Shown: piece after piece, positions 18,594-27,142 of the stretch | Position numbering within the stretch: position 1 is the stretch's first letter | Layout: each line of letters begins with the position of its first letter | Origin: Thermoflexus hugenholtzii JAD2 | GTDB lineage: Bacteria > Chloroflexota > Anaerolineae > Thermoflexales > Thermoflexaceae | Reading direction: 5' to 3' | Assembly: GCF_900187885.1 (NCBI RefSeq) | Contig: NZ_FYEK01000066.1 | Span: forward strand, 1 to 64,000 | Length of the DNA: 64,000 nt | Translations under genes and position numbers: made by a program | The notes under the pieces: model-generated | What the model was told of the DNA's origin: nothing | The model's input: the letters and a program-made list of their open reading frames with translations, nothing else | The model's database searches: none

Positions 18594-19235
18594 TCATCCC
18601 AGAGATGCCAGCAGCTGCCATCCGCTCCATCCACCCATCGCCAGCAACGTCAGCCCGCACAGGAGGGTCAGCGCCCGCAACACCGGAGGGGAGAGCCGTC
18701 GGACCCCGCCGTGGGCCACCAGGCCCAGCACCCCCACCCAGAGGAGGCTCCCTGCGGTGAAGCCGCTGTAGAACACTGCCACCGCGGTCGGCGTGACCTC
18801 CGGGATCCCCAGGCGGAGCATGGTGGAGGCGATGGCGGCGAACCAGAGGAGAACCATCGGGTTCGTCAAGGTGATGGCCAAACCGGTCAGGAACAGCCGG
18901 GAGGAAGAAGCCCCCGCCTCCCAGGAGACGGACACCCCCCGCCATGCATCCCGCAGCGTCAGCATCCCCAGCCCGATCAGCAACACAGCCCCCGCTGCCG
19001 CCATGGCCGTCCCCAGCGCCGGCCATTGCACCAGCAGGGTCGCCGCCCCCACCAGGCTCAGGGTGAAATATGTAAGATCCCCGGCTACGGTCCCCAGACC
19101 GGTGAGGACGGCCCCTCTCCACCCGCTGCGCAGACCCGCCCGCAGGATGGCCAGGTTCCCGGGCCCCAGAGGGACCGAGAGGGAGAGGCTGAGCAGCAAC
19201 CCGCGAAGGAAAATCCCGATCACACGGCCCTCCAT
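18594..19235 (-). CDS. LysE/RhtB-family amino-acid exporter
   Basis: A 213-residue membrane protein with about six spans. The start GIFLRGLLLSLSLSVPLGPGN, followed by AILRAGLRSGWRGAVLTGLG, is the family signature of LysE/RhtB exporters, which expel amino acids by proton antiport; TNPMVLLWFAA is the second conserved segment. Substrate unknown. The ATG at 19235 is the first plausible start; a GTG four codons later has a better-placed GGAGGG and may be the real one. It lies 70 bp downstream of glnA, separated by a hairpin. Confidence 0.85.
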   Translation of the reverse strand: MEGRVIGIFLRGLLLSLSLSVPLGPGNLAILRAGLRSGWRGAVLTGLGTVAGDLTYFTLSLVGAATLLVQWPALGTAMAAAGAVLLIGLGMLTLRDAWRGVSVSWEAGASSSRLFLTGLAITLTNPMVLLWFAAIASTMLRLGIPEVTPTAVAVFYSGFTAGSLLWVGVLGLVAHGGVRRLSPPVLRALTLLCGLTLLAMGGWSGWQLLASLG

Positions 19236-19252
19236 ACAGAGTCTCGGAAACA

Positions 19253-19289
19253 GACAGGGGGCCGAGGGGCTTTCCCTCCGCCCCCTGTC
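19253..19289 (-). terminator. Terminator-like hairpin after glnA
   Basis: A perfect 10-bp stem (19253-19262 with 19280-19289, GACAGGGGGC and its complement) lies just past the glnA stop. On the minus strand it is followed by TGTTTCC, only weakly U-rich, so termination may be partial and allow some read-through into the LysE-type gene. Confidence 0.55.
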
Positions 19290-19305
19290 CGATGAGGCCG
19301 CTCCC

Positions 19306-20796
19306 TTACGCGCTGTAGTAGAGGTAAAACTCATACGGGTGCGGCCGGAGGCGGATGGCATCCACCTCCTTCCGCTTCAGCTCGATCCATGTCTCGATGA
19401 CATCCGGGGTGAAGACGCCGCCCCGCAACAGGAACTCGTGGTCCCGCTCCAGGGCCCGCAGGGCCTCCTCCAGGGAGCCCGGCACCTGCTTGATCTTTCG
19501 GGCCTCCTCCGGCGGCAGCTCGTAAAGGTCCACATCCACCGGGTCCCCCGGATCGATGCGGTTCTGGATCCCGTCCAGGCCGGCCATCAGGATGGCGGCG
19601 AAGGCCAGGTAGGGGTTCGCCGAAGGATCCGGGCAGCGATACTCGATCCGCTTGGCCTCGGGGGAGTCCGAATACATCGGGATGCGGATGCCGGCGCTGC
19701 GGTTGCGCCGGGAGTAGACCAGGTTCACCGGCGCCTCGTAGCCGGGGACCAGACGGCGGTAGGAGTTGGTGGTGGGAGCGCAGAAGGCCAGGAGGGCCGG
19801 CGTGTGGTAGAGGATCCCGCCGATGTAATAGCGGGCCAGCTCCGAGAGGCCGGCGTAGCCCCGCTCGTCCCAGAACAGGTTCCGGCCTTCCTTCCAGAGG
19901 CTCTGGTGCACGTGCATCCCCGAGCCGTTGTCCCCGAAGAGCGGCTTGGGCATGAAGGTGGCCGTCTTCCCGTGGGCCCGGGCCACGTTCTTGATGATGT
20001 ATTTATACATCAACACCTGATCGGCCATGCGGGTGAGGGTCTGGAAGCGCATATCGATCTCACATTGCCCGCCGGTGGCCACCTCGTGATGATGGGTCTC
20101 CACCTCGATGCCCGCCTGCATCAGCCGCAGCACGATCTCCGAACGCAGATCCTGGAGGGAGTCCGCCGGGGGCACCGGGAAGTAACCCTCCTTCCACCGC
20201 GGGCGGTGGCCCAGGTTCGGCCGCCCCTCATCTCGGCCGCTGTTCCAGATCCCCTCCTCCGAGTCGATGAAATAAAAGCCGTAATGCGCCCCCTGATCGA
20301 ACCGGATGCTGTCGAAGATGAAGAACTCCACCTCCGGGCCCCAGTAGCTGACATCGGCGATCCCGCTCCGCTTCAGATACGCCTCGGCCTTGCGAGCGAT
20401 GTAACGGGGGTCCCGGGTGTAGGGCTCACGGGTCACCGGGTCGTAAACGTCGCCGATCAGGCTGAGGGTGGGCACCTCACAGACCGGATCCACCACCGCG
20501 GTCGTGGGGTCCGGGATCAGGATCATATCGCTCTGGTCGATGGACTGGAAGCCCCGGATGCTGGAGCCGTCGAAGCCTAGCCCTTCCTGGAAGACTTCCT
20601 CAGAGAGCGCTGTGATGGGGATGCTGAAGTGCTGCCAGTTCCCCAGCAGATCCACGAACTTGAGATCCACCATCACCACGCCCTGGGCGCGGGCGAACTC
20701 GATGACGTCCTTCGGTTTGGTGAGGGGCTTGGGGGCCTTCCCGTTGCCGCGCTCCAGGACCTCGCGGGCGACTTCGGTGAGGGTCTGCCGGGCCAT
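19306..20796 (-). CDS. glnA: Glutamine synthetase type I
   Basis: Makes glutamine from glutamate, ammonia and ATP; cytosolic dodecamer. 496 residues. The N-terminal beta-grasp part has [12 protein letters not shown]; the metal-site helices are in [12 protein letters not shown] and [30 protein letters not shown] carries the catalytic His; the Glu flap region is [19 protein letters not shown] has a Tyr where type I-beta enzymes are adenylylated. An N-terminal extension of about 25 residues ([18 protein letters not shown]) precedes the usual start. GAAGGAGGTGGCG before the ATG at 20796 is decisive. The promoter has a 20-bp operator shared with the antiporter-amt operon. Confidence 0.96.
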   Translation of the reverse strand: MARQTLTEVAREVLERGNGKAPKPLTKPKDVIEFARAQGVVMVDLKFVDLLGNWQHFSIPITALSEEVFQEGLGFDGSSIRGFQSIDQSDMILIPDPTTAVVDPVCEVPTLSLIGDVYDPVTREPYTRDPRYIARKAEAYLKRSGIADVSYWGPEVEFFIFDSIRFDQGAHYGFYFIDSEEGIWNSGRDEGRPNLGHRPRWKEGYFPVPPADSLQDLRSEIVLRLMQAGIEVETHHHEVATGGQCEIDMRFQTLTRMADQVLMYKYIIKNVARAHGKTATFMPKPLFGDNGSGMHVHQSLWKEGRNLFWDERGYAGLSELARYYIGGILYHTPALLAFCAPTTNSYRRLVPGYEAPVNLVYSRRNRSAGIRIPMYSDSPEAKRIEYRCPDPSANPYLAFAAILMAGLDGIQNRIDPGDPVDVDLYELPPEEARKIKQVPGSLEEALRALERDHEFLLRGGVFTPDVIETWIELKRKEVDAIRLRPHPYEFYLYYSA

Positions 20797-20830
20797 CGCC
20801 ACCTCCTTCACGGCATGGAAATTCCCCCCG

Positions 20831-20836
20831 ATTGTA
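20831..20836 (-). promoter_or_regulatory. glnA -10 box
   Basis: TACAAT on the minus strand, 35 bp before the glnA start codon. The -35 position at 17-bp spacing reads TAGCCA, a poor match, which suggests that an activator is needed. The GCTACGG at 20856-20862 (plus-strand reading) recurs at the same offset in the antiporter-amt promoter. Confidence 0.65.
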
Positions 20837-20890
20837 GAAAGAGGCACGAGCCCTGGCTACGGGCAAGGAGACCAAAATCGAGATGCCCAG

Positions 20891-20910
20891 TTTTGTGCAC
20901 GATGCACAAA
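20891..20910. promoter_or_regulatory. Putative nitrogen operator upstream of glnA
   Basis: TTTTGTGCACGATGCACAAA contains a perfect inverted repeat, TTTGTGCA-N3-TGCACAAA. Its centre is 67 bp upstream of the glnA -10 centre. A 16-of-20 match lies at 36551-36570 with the same orientation and spacing relative to the antiporter-amt promoter. An activator binding here is inferred, for example a Crp/Fnr- or NtcA-like dimer. Confidence 0.7.
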
Positions 20911-21122
20911 GGTCTACCGAAAGGGGGCTTGTAGCGCTCCAGCCTCTCGCCTCCGCTAGGCGAGCTCGGCCGCCAAGAATCCATTCTGGTTCTATAAAAG
21001 GTCGACTTAAATAAACTGAGTCTCTACTTTTGTCATAAATCATCCCATGTCTTGGGGGATTTCAAAATTATAGCTGGTGAACTCTGAGATGGGGATCCCG
21101 ATGAAGAGGGGGCTTCCCGATC
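20911..21122. other. AT-rich intergenic stretch between glnA promoter and purN
   Basis: This stretch is notably richer in A+T than its surroundings, especially 20986-21080. It carries a weak hairpin on the minus strand (ATCCC...GGGAT near 21042-21060, followed by GATTTATGAC) that could end the pur operon. No open frame, tRNA or repeat was recognised. Confidence 0.4.
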
Positions 21123-21743
21123 TCAAAAGCCGCGCGACCGGATGCGCTCCAGGGCGCGCTGGATCCCCTTGAGGAGGATGCGATGCTCGGCCTCGTGCAT
21201 GCGGGCCTCGAAGCGCTCGAGGGTATCGTCGGGGAAGATGGGGACCACAGTCTGGGCCAAGACAGGCCCGGCGTCCACCTCCGGGGTGACCTCATGCACC
21301 ATACAGCCGCTATACGCGATCTCCCCGCGCCGGTAGGCCTCGAAGGCGCGGCGGATCGCATCACGCCCGGGGAACATGCCCGGCAGGGCCGGGTGCAGGT
21401 TGATCACCCGGCCGGGGAACCGATCCAGAAAGGCGGGGCTCAGGATGTGCATCCAACCGGCCAGGACGATGAGATCCGGGCGATAGGGCGCGATCCGCTC
21501 GGCCAGATCTCGATCATAATCCGTGCGGTCCAGCCCCCGCTCCCGATAGGGACGCAAGGGGAAATACAGTGTGGGCACGCCCGCTCTGGCTGCCCGAACC
21601 AGTCCGTATGCGTCCTTGCGGTTGGAGACCACCAGCACCACCTCCGCCCACAGGCGGCCCGCCGCACAGGCATCCAGGATCGCCTGCAGGTTGCTCCCAA
21701 ACCCGGAGATCATCACCACCAACCGGCTTCGCGCTTCGGGCAA
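21123..21743 (-). CDS. purN: Phosphoribosylglycinamide formyltransferase (PurN)
   Basis: Transfers a formyl group from 10-formyl-THF to GAR, the third purine step. The formyltransferase fold shows ISGFGSNLQAIL (phosphate loop), NLHPALPGMFPGRDAI (catalytic Asn-His pair in INLHPALPG) and CMVHEVTPEVDAGPVL (catalytic Asp). I place the start at a TTG (21743) because GGAGGTG lies nine bases upstream and it leaves the normal short N-terminus. A GTG at 21797 overlapping the purM stop would add 18 basic residues not expected for PurN. Last gene of the pur operon. Confidence 0.92.
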   Translation of the reverse strand: MPEARSRLVVMISGFGSNLQAILDACAAGRLWAEVVLVVSNRKDAYGLVRAARAGVPTLYFPLRPYRERGLDRTDYDRDLAERIAPYRPDLIVLAGWMHILSPAFLDRFPGRVINLHPALPGMFPGRDAIRRAFEAYRRGEIAYSGCMVHEVTPEVDAGPVLAQTVVPIFPDDTLERFEARMHEAEHRILLKGIQRALERIRSRGF

Positions 21744-21793
21744 GGGTTTCCACCTCCGCTGCGCTTGCCCTCGAGGATATAGGCGCCGACGGC

Positions 21794-22816
21794 TCACCCC
21801 TCGACTCGGACCGCCTGGTCTCCTTCCACGATCTCTCCCACAAGCCAGATTTCCCCGGGCAGGACGGCCTGCGCAAGCTCCACATCGCAGGGGGGGACCA
21901 CCAGGAGCATGCCCAGCCCCATGTTGAACACGTGGAACATCTCCTCATCGGAGATCCCCCCGAGGCGCTGGATGAGCCCGAAGATCGGCGGCTCCGGCCA
22001 AGTCCCCCGACGGAGGACAGCCGCGGTGCCAGGGGGCAGAACCCGCGGCAGGTTCTCATACACGCCCCCTCCTGTGATGTGACACAGTCCTTTCAGATCG
22101 ATGCCTGCAGCCTCCAGACGCCGGATCGGCTCCAGATAACAGCGATGCGGGGCCAGGAGAGCCTCTCCGATGGAGGTCCCCAGCTCCGGCAGAGGCCGCT
22201 CCCAGTTCTGGTCCGCGAGCACCCTGCGGGCCAAGCTGTAGCCGTTGGTGTGAAGACCGCTGGAGGGAAGCGCCAGCAAGCGGTCCCCCGGACGGATGCG
22301 GGAACCATCCCGGATCCGCGGACGCTCCACGACGCCGACGATGGTGCCCACCAGGTCCAGCTCCCCCGGCGCGTAGACCCCCGGAAGCTCGGCCGTCTCT
22401 CCTCCCAGCAACGCGCAGCCGACCTCCCGACAGGCGGCCGCCACGCTTTCCACCACACGGACGATCACCTCCGGGTCCAGACGGGCCGCCGCGATGTAAT
22501 CCAGGAAAAAGAGAGGGCGGGCGCCGTGCACCAGGATGTCGTTGACGCAGTGATGGACCAGATCGTAGCCGACGGTCTCCCAACGGTTCAGACGAGCCGC
22601 CACCTTCAGCTTGGTGCCCACCCCATCCGTGGAGGCGACCAAGACCGGCTCCTCCATTCCCCGAAGGGCCTCCGCCCGGTAGAGGCCTGCGAAGGCCCCT
22701 ATCCCGGCGATCACCTCCGGGCCGTACGTCGAGCGAACGGCGTCCGCGATCCGCCTTCGAATGTCCCGGGCGACATCCAGGCGCACCCCAGCCTGCGCGT
22801 AGGCCTCCGCTGGCAT
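21794..22816 (-). CDS. purM: Phosphoribosylformylglycinamidine cyclo-ligase (PurM)
   Basis: Closes the imidazole ring: FGAM + ATP to AIR. 340 residues, the family norm. Motifs include GIGAFAGLY, VASTDGVGTKLKVA, HHCVNDILVHGARPLFFLDY, LLGGETAELPGVY and CHITGGGVYENLPRVLP, all characteristic of AIR synthetase. It starts 12 bp after purD with its own purine-rich site. Confidence 0.96.
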   Translation of the reverse strand: MPAEAYAQAGVRLDVARDIRRRIADAVRSTYGPEVIAGIGAFAGLYRAEALRGMEEPVLVASTDGVGTKLKVAARLNRWETVGYDLVHHCVNDILVHGARPLFFLDYIAAARLDPEVIVRVVESVAAACREVGCALLGGETAELPGVYAPGELDLVGTIVGVVERPRIRDGSRIRPGDRLLALPSSGLHTNGYSLARRVLADQNWERPLPELGTSIGEALLAPHRCYLEPIRRLEAAGIDLKGLCHITGGGVYENLPRVLPPGTAAVLRRGTWPEPPIFGLIQRLGGISDEEMFHVFNMGLGMLLVVPPCDVELAQAVLPGEIWLVGEIVEGDQAVRVEG

Positions 22817-22828
22817 TTCCCCCTCCCC

Positions 22829-24154
22829 TTATCGGATCGCGGGGGACGATCGGCCGATGTCCCGGCGATAATGCATCCCCTCAAAGTGGATGCGCTCCAC
22901 CGCCGCGTAGGCGCGGGCGGCGGCCTCGGGCAGATTCCCGCCGATGGCGCTGACGGCCAGGACCCGCCCGCCGGCCGTGAGCACCCGATCCCCTTCCCGT
23001 CGGGTGCCGGCGTGGAAGATCAGCACCCCTTCCTGGGCCGCCGCCTCCTCCAGGCCGGCGATGGGAAGCCCCTCCGGGACCGGGCCGGGATATCCCGGGG
23101 CTGCCAGGACCACCGTGACGCAGGCGCCGGGGCGCCAGCGCAGCTCGACATCGCCGAGACGGCCTTCCACGCAAGCCTCCAGCGCCGCCAGCAAATCCGT
23201 CTCCAGCAACGGGAGGATGGCTTGGGCCTCCGGATCGCCGAAGCGGGCGTTGAACTCCAGCACGAAAGGCCCTCGCTCGGTCCACATCAGGCCGGCGTAG
23301 AGGACGCCCACAAAGGGGGTTCCCTGGCAGGCCAGCGCCTGCAGCACGGGCTCCATGATCTCCCGAACCACCCGATCGACGGCGTCAGGACCTACTTCGG
23401 GCACCGGGGCATAGGCACCCATCCCTCCCGTGTTGGGGCCTCGATCTCCGTCCAGCAGCCGCTTGTGGTCTCGAGCCGGCAGCAACGGCCGGGCCGTCCG
23501 CCCATCGCTGAAGGCCAGCAAGGAGAGCTCCGACCCATACAGCCGCTCCTCGACGACCACCGTGTCCCCGGCCTCCCCGAAGATACGCTCGCGCATGAGG
23601 CGATACAGCGCCTCCTCGGCCTCCTCCGAGCTCTCGCACACAAAGGCGCCCTTGCCGCCCGCCAGACCGCTGGCCTTGACCACCACTGGACCCGGGCGGG
23701 CGCGCAGATAAGCTCGCGCTTTCTCGAAGTCATGGAACACGGCATAGTCGGGGGTGGGGATGCCACACGAGCGCATGAGCGCTTTGGCGAAGGCCTTCGA
23801 GGTCTCGATGCGAGCCGCCGCGCGGCTGGGCCCGAAGATCCGAAGGCCGGCCGCCCGGAAAGCATCCACAATTCCCCGGGCCAGCGGGGCCTCCGGGCCC
23901 ACCACCGTCAGGTCGATCCCCTGCTCACGCACAAAATCGATCAGCGCCTGAATGTCGTCCGAGCGAAGGGGCACCGAACGCGCAGGGGCCCGCGGATGCA
24001 GATCGGAAGCCTCCGGGGAAGGTGGCCAGCTCGTCCCCCCGTTGCCCGGCGCGACATAAACCGCCTCGACTTCCGCGGACCGGGCCAGCGCCCATGCCAG
24101 GGCGTGTTCCCGGCCGCCGGATCCTACCACCAGAACCCGTTTCCCCTTCTTCAT
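22829..24154 (-). CDS. purD: Phosphoribosylamine-glycine ligase (PurD)
   Basis: Joins phosphoribosylamine and glycine with ATP to give GAR. 441 residues with an ATP-grasp fold. Diagnostic segments are VLVVGSGGREHALAWALA at the N-terminus, VAPGNGGT, VGPEAPLARGIVD, VVVKASGLAGGKGAFVC (ATP loop), DHKRLLDGDRGPNTGGMGAY and VLEFNARFGDPE (metal ligands). The ATG overlaps the purF stop (ATGA), so translation is coupled. Confidence 0.96.
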   Translation of the reverse strand: MKKGKRVLVVGSGGREHALAWALARSAEVEAVYVAPGNGGTSWPPSPEASDLHPRAPARSVPLRSDDIQALIDFVREQGIDLTVVGPEAPLARGIVDAFRAAGLRIFGPSRAAARIETSKAFAKALMRSCGIPTPDYAVFHDFEKARAYLRARPGPVVVKASGLAGGKGAFVCESSEEAEEALYRLMRERIFGEAGDTVVVEERLYGSELSLLAFSDGRTARPLLPARDHKRLLDGDRGPNTGGMGAYAPVPEVGPDAVDRVVREIMEPVLQALACQGTPFVGVLYAGLMWTERGPFVLEFNARFGDPEAQAILPLLETDLLAALEACVEGRLGDVELRWRPGACVTVVLAAPGYPGPVPEGLPIAGLEEAAAQEGVLIFHAGTRREGDRVLTAGGRVLAVSAIGGNLPEAAARAYAAVERIHFEGMHYRRDIGRSSPAIR

Positions 24155-25647
24155 CGCACGCTCCGGATCCCCTCAAAGGCGAGCTTCGGCGAGGGTTCGC
24201 GCCGGATCTCCTCGGGTAGGGGTGCAGGATATCGGCCGGAGAAGCAGGCGGTGCAGTATCCTCCCTCCGGGACCGGCATCGTCTCCCGAATCGCCCGGCG
24301 CATCCCCTCCAGGCTGAGAAAGGCCAGGCTGTCCGCGCCGGCGAAACGACGGATCCCCTCCTCATCCAGGCGATGGGCGATCAGCTCCTCGTGAGTCGCC
24401 ATATCGATCCCCATAAAGCAGGGGTGGCGGATCGGCGGGGAGGCAATGCGCAGATGAACCTCCAAAGCGCCTCCCTCCCGGAGAAGCTGGACCAGCTGGC
24501 GGGTGGTGTGACCACGGACGACGGAGTCGTCGACCAACACCACCCGACGTCCCTGGAGCACCTCGCGTAGAGGACTGTATTTCAAACGGACCCCCCATCG
24601 TCGGGCCTGATCGTCGGGCTGGATGAAGGTGCGGCCGATGTAGCGGTTCTTCAATAAGCCTTCCACGAAGGGGATCCCGCTCTCCAGGCTGTAGCCGATG
24701 GCGTGAGCGGTGGCGGAATCCGGCACCCCGATGACCAGATCCGCCTCCGCCGGAGCCTCCCGGGCCAGCTGACGTCCCAGGGCCAGGCGCGCCGAATACA
24801 CGGTTCCCCCTTCCCGTTCAGAGTCGGGGCGCATGAAGTAGACATACTCAAAGATGCAAAAGGCAGGGGAAGAGGGGACACCTCCGGCGAAGGACGTCAC
24901 CCCCCGTGGATCCAAACGCACGATCTCCCCCGGCGCGATCTCCCGCACATAGCGGGCCCCGATCATAGACAGGGCGCAGGATTCCGAGGCCACCGCATAT
25001 CCTCCCTCCCATTCCCCCAGGCACAGAGGGCGGAAGCCATAAGGATCTCGAACGGCATAGATCGCCTCGCGGGTGAGAACGACCAGGGCATAGGCCCCCG
25101 GGCTCAAGCGCAACAGGCACCGGAGACGGGAGACCCATGGATCCCCCTCGGGCTCCACAGCCGCCGCAAATCCCCAGGCCTCAGGGGGAGAGGCCAGGAT
25201 CTGAAGGATCAGTTCGCTGTCGCTGCCGGAGGAGAGGCCCACACCCCGCTCCAGAAGACGCCGGCGGAGCGGAAGCGCGTTCACCAGGTTGCCGTTGTGG
25301 GCGATGCCCAGGGGACCGAGGAGAGTCTCGCTGAGGAAGGGTTGCGCGTTCTGCAGATGGGCAACCCCCGTCGTGGAGTAACGGGTGTGCCCGATAGCCA
25401 GATGGCCCCGGAGCGAACGCAGGATCCCCTCGTGGAAGACCTGGGAAACCAGGCCCATCCCTTTGTGCAGATACGCCACGCGGCCATCGCTGGTGGCGAT
25501 GCCGGCGCTCTCCTGGCCGCGATGCTGCAGGGCCCACAGCGCCATCATCGCCAGCGGGGCCGCCGGGCGACCTTCCGAACACAACCCCACGATCCCACAC
25601 GACTCCCGGGGATGATCCGCCTCGCGTCGGGCCATCGGGACCCTCAT
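24151..25647 (-). CDS. purF: Amidophosphoribosyltransferase, [4Fe-4S] propeptide type (PurF)
   Basis: Commits PRPP to purines by making phosphoribosylamine from glutamine. 498 residues. The Ntn glutaminase nucleophile is Cys17 in ESCGIVGL, so a 16-residue propeptide must be removed, as in Bacillus-type enzymes. The four Fe-S cysteines of that type are visible: SPAFCIFEYVYF, RHPCFMGID, and the pair in GGYCTACFSGRYP. The PRPP loop is VVLVDDSVVRGHT. AAGGAGGGAGCG precedes the ATG. It lies 11 bp after purE. Confidence 0.96.
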   Translation of the reverse strand: MRVPMARREADHPRESCGIVGLCSEGRPAAPLAMMALWALQHRGQESAGIATSDGRVAYLHKGMGLVSQVFHEGILRSLRGHLAIGHTRYSTTGVAHLQNAQPFLSETLLGPLGIAHNGNLVNALPLRRRLLERGVGLSSGSDSELILQILASPPEAWGFAAAVEPEGDPWVSRLRCLLRLSPGAYALVVLTREAIYAVRDPYGFRPLCLGEWEGGYAVASESCALSMIGARYVREIAPGEIVRLDPRGVTSFAGGVPSSPAFCIFEYVYFMRPDSEREGGTVYSARLALGRQLAREAPAEADLVIGVPDSATAHAIGYSLESGIPFVEGLLKNRYIGRTFIQPDDQARRWGVRLKYSPLREVLQGRRVVLVDDSVVRGHTTRQLVQLLREGGALEVHLRIASPPIRHPCFMGIDMATHEELIAHRLDEEGIRRFAGADSLAFLSLEGMRRAIRETMPVPEGGYCTACFSGRYPAPLPEEIRREPSPKLAFEGIRSVR

Positions 25648-25658
25648 CGCTCCCTCCT

Positions 25659-26165
25659 TCAGGTGCCCTGAGCCGCGGGACGAAGGGCGCGGATTTCGGC
25701 GTCATCGGCCAGCAGCCGTTGCCGGCCCCGCGCCTGCAGGGCGGCGACCCGCTCCCGGATGGCGGCGTCGCACAGGCCCAGGATCTTCGCCGCCAGAAGG
25801 GCTGCCCCCGCCGGATCCAGCACCACGGCCGGAGCGATCCCCCCGGGCATCCGCAGGGAGGAGAAGATATCCGCTCCCCCGAAAGCCTCGGAGATCGGCG
25901 GGCAGGCGATCACTGGCGCCAGCACCTGACCATCCACCATCCCGCTGAGGGCGTTGGAGCGCCCGGCGATGGTGATGTAAACCTTGGGACGAGAGTCGGC
26001 CTCATATCCTCGAAGCAAGTCCAGCAGATGATCCGGCACCTTATGGGCGGAGGCGACGCGAAGCTCCCAGTCCAGCCCCAGCTCCTCCAGCGCGCGGATC
26101 ACCGCCCGGGCGTGCTCCAGATCCGATCGCGACCCCATCAGGATGACCACCAACGGCCTCGTCAT
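25659..26165 (-). CDS. purE: AIR carboxylase, class II PurE
   Basis: Carboxylates AIR to CAIR. 168 residues. The family core is ILMGSRSDLEHA and VASAHKVPDHLLDLL. The next motif reads AGRSNALSGMVDG, which fits class II enzymes (GRSNxL, using CO2 directly as in animal PAICS) and not class I (AAHLPG). Later PPISEAFGGADIFSSLRMPGG also follows the class II pattern. This agrees with the absence of purK from the operon. It lies 10 bp downstream of purC, the gene with which class II PurE is fused in animals. Confidence 0.93.
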   Translation of the reverse strand: MTRPLVVILMGSRSDLEHARAVIRALEELGLDWELRVASAHKVPDHLLDLLRGYEADSRPKVYITIAGRSNALSGMVDGQVLAPVIACPPISEAFGGADIFSSLRMPGGIAPAVVLDPAGAALLAAKILGLCDAAIRERVAALQARGRQRLLADDAEIRALRPAAQGT

Positions 26166-26175
26166 GGCTGCCCTC

Positions 26176-27141
26176 TCATCCGAAGATGTTGAGGAAAGCT
26201 CGAACGTTGCCGCGGATCCGCTCGACAGCGGGCTGCTCCCCCGGACGGAAGGGCTCCCCCGTCAGCCGCTCGTAGACAGCGATGTAGCGGGCGGCCGCCT
26301 CCCGGATCAGCTCCGCCGGCATCTGAGGTGGTTCGCCGTCCCCCCGGTAGCCCCGAGCGGCGAACCAGGCCCGGACGAACTCCTTGTCCATGGACTCGGG
26401 CTCCTGACCGGGCCGGTAGCTCTCCGCCAGCCAGTAGCGGCTGGAATCCGGTGTGTGCAACTCGTCGATGAGGACCAGCTCGCCGTCGATCAGCCCGAAT
26501 TCATACTTGGTGTCGACCAGGATCAGACCCGCCTGCCGGGCGACCTCCTGGCCGCGGGCGAAAAGGGTCAGGGCGATGGCTTCGATCCGCTCCCAGAGAT
26601 CCGCCGGCACCAAGCCCCGCCGCAGGATCTCGTCACGGGTCAGGACCTCATCGTGCGCCCCGGAGGGCGCTTTCGTGGTGGGTGTGAGGATGGGATGCGG
26701 CAGCGGATCGTTCTTCCGCAGGCCTTCCGGCAGCGGGATCCCATAGGGGCGACGCTCCCCCTGGGCATACAGGGTCCAGAGGGAGGTGCGCGTCACCCCG
26801 GTGATGTACCCTCGCACCACCACCTCAACAGGTAGCGGCTGCGCCCGTCGGACCACCATCACGTTAGGATCGGGAACAGCCAGGAGGTGGTTGGGGATGA
26901 GATCGCGGGTCCGCTCGAACCACCAGGCGCTGAGCTGGTTCAGCACCTGCCCCTTGAAGGGGATCACCCCCAGGACCCGGTCGAAAGCGGAGATACGGTC
27001 TGTGGCGATCAGGATCAGGCGATCCCCCACCTCATAAATATCCCGCACCTTTCCGGCGCGCCGAGTCCCCAGCTCCGGGAGCTCCACGGCGGACACTGCC
27101 TGCGCCATCGCTTCCTGCAGCAGCACATCGGACACGCTCAC
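26176..27141 (-). CDS. purC: SAICAR synthetase (PurC)
   Basis: Ligates CAIR and aspartate with ATP. The 321-residue length is the larger, eukaryote-like form. Visible motifs are GKVRDIYEVGDRLILIATDRISAFD at the start, LPVEVVVRGYITG, ILTPTTKAPSGAHDE, LILVDTKYEFGLIDGELVLIDELHTPDSSRYW (signature) and SMDKEFVR. It starts one base after the purL stop. ATG follows a GGAGGTGC-type site. Confidence 0.95.
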   Translation of the reverse strand: MSVSDVLLQEAMAQAVSAVELPELGTRRAGKVRDIYEVGDRLILIATDRISAFDRVLGVIPFKGQVLNQLSAWWFERTRDLIPNHLLAVPDPNVMVVRRAQPLPVEVVVRGYITGVTRTSLWTLYAQGERRPYGIPLPEGLRKNDPLPHPILTPTTKAPSGAHDEVLTRDEILRRGLVPADLWERIEAIALTLFARGQEVARQAGLILVDTKYEFGLIDGELVLIDELHTPDSSRYWLAESYRPGQEPESMDKEFVRAWFAARGYRGDGEPPQMPAELIREAAARYIAVYERLTGEPFRPGEQPAVERIRGNVRAFLNIFG

Positions 27142-27142
27142 G

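Noticed and set aside
20986-21080. tRNA or small RNA gene in the AT-rich gap before glnA
   Set aside because: No TTCGAnTC-type T-arm, acceptor stem pairing or clear terminator for a discrete RNA was found.
21569-24394. A 941-codon open frame on the plus strand opposite purD and purM
   Set aside because: It is antisense to two clearly identified enzymes, has Gln/His/Pro/Arg-rich composition typical of GC-rich antisense frames, and no ribosome binding site or family motif.
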